Positions 5,898-7,791 of a stretch of 7,791 nt of DNA are shown here, piece after piece. Both the position numbers and the translations under genes were made by a program. Each line of letters opens with the position of its first letter. Positions within the stretch are counted from its first letter, which is position 1. The DNA is from Flavobacteriales bacterium. Its GTDB lineage: Bacteria > Bacteroidota > Bacteroidia > Flavobacteriales > UBA7430. The DNA is taken from the NCBI GenBank assembly GCA_024959975.1, contig JANXFM010000122.1, positions 1-7,791 on the forward strand, read 5' to 3'. The notes under the pieces are model-generated. The model did not search any database and was not told the origin of the DNA. It worked only from the letters and a program-made list of their open reading frames with translations.

Positions 5898-6650
5898 ATG
5901 CATCTACTCATTTCACCTGCAAAGACTTTAGATATGGATGGAGCAATAGCTGTACCAAAAACTACCCTATCGCCATTCCTAAAAGAATCTACCTTATTAA
6001 TAAATGACTTGAAAAAGTTAAGATCAACAGACATTCAGGACTTGATGAAGGTTAGCTCTAAAATTGCTGAACTTAATGCAGAACGCTTTAATAAATGGAG
6101 TTTACCTTTTAATGAAACAAATGCCAAAGCAGCTATTTATGCTTTTAAAGGAGATGTTTATACAGGTTTAGACGCTGAGTCTTTATCTGAAGATGATATC
6201 AACTTTGCTCAGGAACATTTAAGTCTTTTGTCCGGCTTATACGGCTTATTAAGCCCACTAGACCTGATGCAAGCTTACAGACTTGAAATGGGGACTAAAT
6301 TTGCAAATATACGTGGGAAAAACCTCTACGAATTCTGGGGGAATAAAATTACCGAAGAAATAAACAAAAGAGAAAAAGATTATGTGATCAACCTTGCCTC
6401 TAATGAATATTTCAAAGCCGTAAATAAAAAAGTTTTAAACGCAGAAATCATTAACCCTGTTTTTAAAGACGAAAAAAATGGCACCCTTAAAATTATTAGC
6501 TTTTATGCTAAAAAAGCACGTGGAATGATGACGCGATTCATCATTCAAAACCGCATTAAAAATGTGGAAGAAATAAAGAATTTTAATCTAGGTGGATATG
6601 CTTTCAGTGAAAGTCTGTCTAACAATAAAGAATGGATTTTCACAAGATGA
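5898..6650 (+). CDS. yaaA: Peroxide stress protein YaaA
   Basis: This 250-residue protein is a full-length member of the YaaA (DUF328) family. Hallmarks in order are the N-terminal LLISPAKTLDM (3-13), AIYAFKGDVYTGL (79-91), LSGLYGLLSPLDLMQAYRLE (111-130), YVINLASNEYF (162-172), KIISFYAKKARGMMTRFI (198-215) and GGYAFSESLS (232-241). In E. coli YaaA is a cytoplasmic protein induced by OxyR that lowers intracellular free iron and so protects DNA and proteins from Fenton damage; it binds DNA and has a basic, cantaloupe-like fold. The conserved Lys and Arg residues near KKARGMM are present. The ATG at 5898 fits the family N-terminus exactly. The stop codon overlaps the start of the cvfB-like gene, so the two are co-transcribed and probably translationally coupled. 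Confidence 0.95.
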   Translation: MHLLISPAKTLDMDGAIAVPKTTLSPFLKESTLLINDLKKLRSTDIQDLMKVSSKIAELNAERFNKWSLPFNETNAKAAIYAFKGDVYTGLDAESLSEDDINFAQEHLSLLSGLYGLLSPLDLMQAYRLEMGTKFANIRGKNLYEFWGNKITEEINKREKDYVINLASNEYFKAVNKKVLNAEIINPVFKDEKNGTLKIISFYAKKARGMMTRFIIQNRIKNVEEIKNFNLGGYAFSESLSNNKEWIFTR

Positions 6651-7489
6651 GCATCATAGGAAAAAACATCAACTTAGAAGTTTTAAGAAGCACTGAAATT
6701 GGGCTTTTCTTAGACACTGAAAACAGAGAACACGACGGTATTCTATTACCCAAACGCTATGTACCTAAAGGAATTGATGTAGGTGATTTTATAGACGTAT
6801 TCATTTACAGAGATTCTGAAGATCGTATTATTGCCACACGTTTAGATCCGTACATCCGTATAGGTGAATTCGCTTACTTAACGGTAAACAAGGTGGAATC
6901 GTATGGTGCATTCCTTGACTGGGGCCTACCAAAAGATCTTTTTGTTCCCGTTTCACAACAGCGTTCATTAATGGTAAACGATGGATACTATTTGGTTTAC
7001 GCCTATCTAGATGAGCAAACAGACAGAATTGCTGCTACTGCAAAGGTTCACAGACATCTACAAAACGAGGCCGAAGATTTAGAAATTGGTCAGGAAGTGG
7101 ATTTGTTAATTTGCGATGAAACTGACTTGGGGGTTCGAGTTATCATCAACAATAAATTTTGGGGCTTAATTTTTCATAATGAGGTTTTCCAAAACCTTAA
7201 TGAGGGCCAAAAAACCAAAGGCTATGTAAAAGCCATCCGAGAAAGTGATAAAAAAATTGATATTACCCTAAAAAAAGAAGGAATGGCTGAAGTAAAAGAT
7301 GCACGATCGCTAATTATTGAAGCACTACACGACGCTGCCGGATTTTTACCACTACACGACAAATCCGCTCCCGAGGCTATTTACGAAGAATTAGAAATGA
7401 GTAAAAAAGTCTTTAAAAAAGCAATTGGTAATCTCTATAAAGATAAAATGATTGCCATTAAAAAAGATGGAATTCACTTGTTAGAGTAA
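6647..7489 (+). CDS. cvfB: CvfB/YitL-type S1-domain RNA-binding protein
   Basis: The ATG at 6647 overlaps the yaaA stop in an ATGA arrangement and gives 280 residues beginning MSIIGKNINLEV, the usual family N-terminus; the in-frame ATG at 6632 would add five residues and is less likely. The layout matches CvfB of Staphylococcus aureus and YitL of Bacillus: a degenerate S1 domain (about 2-62, with DGILLPKRYVP), a clear S1 domain (about 64-130, IGEFAYLTVNKVESYGAFLD and then LFVPVSQQ), a third S1-like domain (about 140-210, IGQEVDLLICDETDLGVRVI to the KIDITLKKEG strand) and a C-terminal winged helix (about 215-280, ending KDGIHLLE). CvfB binds RNA and affects virulence-factor expression in S. 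aureus; in this organism it is probably a cytoplasmic post-transcriptional regulator or ribosome-associated factor. Coupling to yaaA suggests shared expression under stress. Confidence 0.92.
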   Translation: MSIIGKNINLEVLRSTEIGLFLDTENREHDGILLPKRYVPKGIDVGDFIDVFIYRDSEDRIIATRLDPYIRIGEFAYLTVNKVESYGAFLDWGLPKDLFVPVSQQRSLMVNDGYYLVYAYLDEQTDRIAATAKVHRHLQNEAEDLEIGQEVDLLICDETDLGVRVIINNKFWGLIFHNEVFQNLNEGQKTKGYVKAIRESDKKIDITLKKEGMAEVKDARSLIIEALHDAAGFLPLHDKSAPEAIYEELEMSKKVFKKAIGNLYKDKMIAIKKDGIHLLE

Positions 7490-7494
7490 CTTAT

Positions 7495-7521
7495 AAGCAC
7501 TTAAAGCTCATAAAGTTGAAA
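7495..7521 (+). repeat. Short 9-bp-phased tract, AAG-type units (plus orientation)
   Basis: Three consecutive 9-base units start just after the cvfB stop: AAGCACTTA, AAGCTCATA and AAGTTGAAA. The first two fit a loose AAGnnnnTA pattern, and the third keeps only AAG and the final A. The tract faces a similar but better conserved one at 7567-7602 in the opposite orientation. The degeneracy makes this one uncertain on its own. Confidence 0.4.
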
Positions 7522-7566
7522 ATATTTGGAGTCTGTAAAATGCCTTGAGCAACTAAAATATTGAAC

Positions 7567-7602
7567 TTATAACTTTAGGCACTTCAAGTACTTTAGGCAC
7601 TT
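7567..7602 (-). repeat. Four-unit 9-bp-phased tract, AAGTnnnTA type (minus orientation)
   Basis: Read on the minus strand from 7602, the units are AAGTGCCTA, AAGTACTTG, AAGTGCCTA and AAGTTATAA, all exactly 9 bases and all beginning AAGT. The two AAGTGCCTA units, with their neighbouring bases, form a 13-bp exact direct repeat (7572-7584 and 7590-7602) with an 18-bp period. The first unit supplies the stop codon of the minus-strand gene that ends at 7593. It may be a copy of an interspersed intergenic repeat. Confidence 0.6.
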
Positions 7603-7791
7603 TTATTGCCGGAATTTGGCTTCTTCTTAAACTTAGGTTTGCCTTTATATTTGGAATTGAAGCGTTTCTTGTTATTATTATTATTATTATTATTGGGTTT
7701 CTTCTTTCTCTTGTGTGGTTCGTAAAGTGGTGCATCACCTATGCCTTCAGGTAGAGCAATTTTATCAACCACTTTATCTATCAAAGTTTCA
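7593..7791 (-). CDS. C-terminal part of a protein with a basic, Asn-rich disordered tail (5' truncated)
   Basis: The minus-strand frame is open from the right edge to the TAA at 7593-7595; the codon at 7782-7784 is a TTG, read here as Leu in ETLIDKVVDKI, so the gene continues beyond the window. About 65 residues are visible. The first part (LIDKVVDKIALPEGIGDAPL) looks folded or semi-ordered. Then come YEPHKRKKKP, eight Asn, and a Lys/Phe/Gly-rich tail ending in KKKPNSGNKSA. Such basic low-complexity tails are typical of Bacteroidota RNA-binding proteins, notably DEAD-box RNA helicases and some pseudouridine synthases, where they anchor the enzyme on RNA. A helicase tail is my leading guess, but no catalytic motif is in view, so the product is not identified. 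It is convergent with cvfB. Confidence 0.6.
   Translation of the reverse strand, partial: ETLIDKVVDKIALPEGIGDAPLYEPHKRKKKPNNNNNNNNKKRFNSKYKGKPKFKKKPNSGNKSA
7672..7694 (-). repeat. AAT trinucleotide microsatellite inside a coding tail
   Basis: The plus strand has nearly eight tandem TTA units without interruption. On the minus strand they read as seven AAT codons followed by AAC, encoding the eight-Asn run of the 3' gene. Slippage would add or remove whole Asn residues without shifting the frame, so the length may vary between strains while the protein stays intact. Confidence 0.85.

Noticed and set aside
6632..6646. Earlier ATG for the cvfB-like gene
   Set aside because: It adds only MDFHK before the family's natural start; the ATG at 6647 forms a standard 4-bp overlap with the yaaA stop. 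It remains possible but less likely.
7488..7517. Possible terminator hairpin after cvfB (AACTTAT pairing with ATAAAGTT)
   Set aside because: The stem is short, bulged and AT-only at its ends, with no T-run afterwards; it is better explained by the repeat tract.
7553..7738. A 61-residue minus-strand frame with a poly-Ile run
   Set aside because: It is a frame-shifted reading of the AAT microsatellite region; the competing frame gives a sensible basic Asn/Lys-rich tail and continues past the window edge.

Overview
The window looks like chromosome from a low-GC member of the Bacteroidota, most likely a Flavobacteriia-type lineage. The reasons are strongly AT-rich DNA, start codons without clear Shine-Dalgarno sequences, two exact matches to the Bacteroidota -7 promoter element (TAnnTTTG) 15-16 bases before start codons, a group-typical pair of GT4-like glycosyltransferases beside ftsE, and a lipoprotein plus outer-membrane barrel pair. 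No RNA gene, CRISPR array, insertion sequence or prophage gene is visible, and gene density is high.

Left part (1-1355). The window opens inside a plus-strand gene for an isocitrate lyase-fold protein. It keeps the family scaffold but has lost nearly every catalytic and metal-binding signature and part of the C-terminus, so it is probably a pseudoenzyme or a new-function paralogue. A perfect 19-bp-stem hairpin ends it and also serves the convergent minus-strand gene, a standalone PhnA/YjdM C-terminal domain protein.

Middle (1449-4345). Two overlapping plus-strand glycosyltransferase genes, probably for a surface glycan, run tail-to-tail into a minus-strand ftsE-type ABC ATPase gene with a 29-bp coding overlap. 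No ftsX partner is in view.

Right part (4458-7489). Divergent from ftsE is a two-gene unit: a small Ig-fold lipoprotein and an outer-membrane beta-barrel protein, both with adjacent cysteine pairs. Next comes yaaA (peroxide-stress protein) overlapped by 4 bp by a cvfB-type S1-domain RNA-binding protein, so a stress protein and a possible post-transcriptional regulator are likely co-translated.

Right edge (7490-7791). A 103-bp intergenic space holds two short tracts of 9-bp-phased AAG-type repeats in opposite orientation. The window ends in the 3' part of a minus-strand gene whose product has a basic, asparagine-rich disordered tail encoded by an AAT microsatellite, as in many RNA-binding proteins.

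The points most worth a second look are the active-site-less isocitrate lyase homologue, the Ig-lipoprotein/Cys-Cys barrel pair and the 9-bp-phased repeat. I see no clear evidence for a complete novel defence or mobile system.
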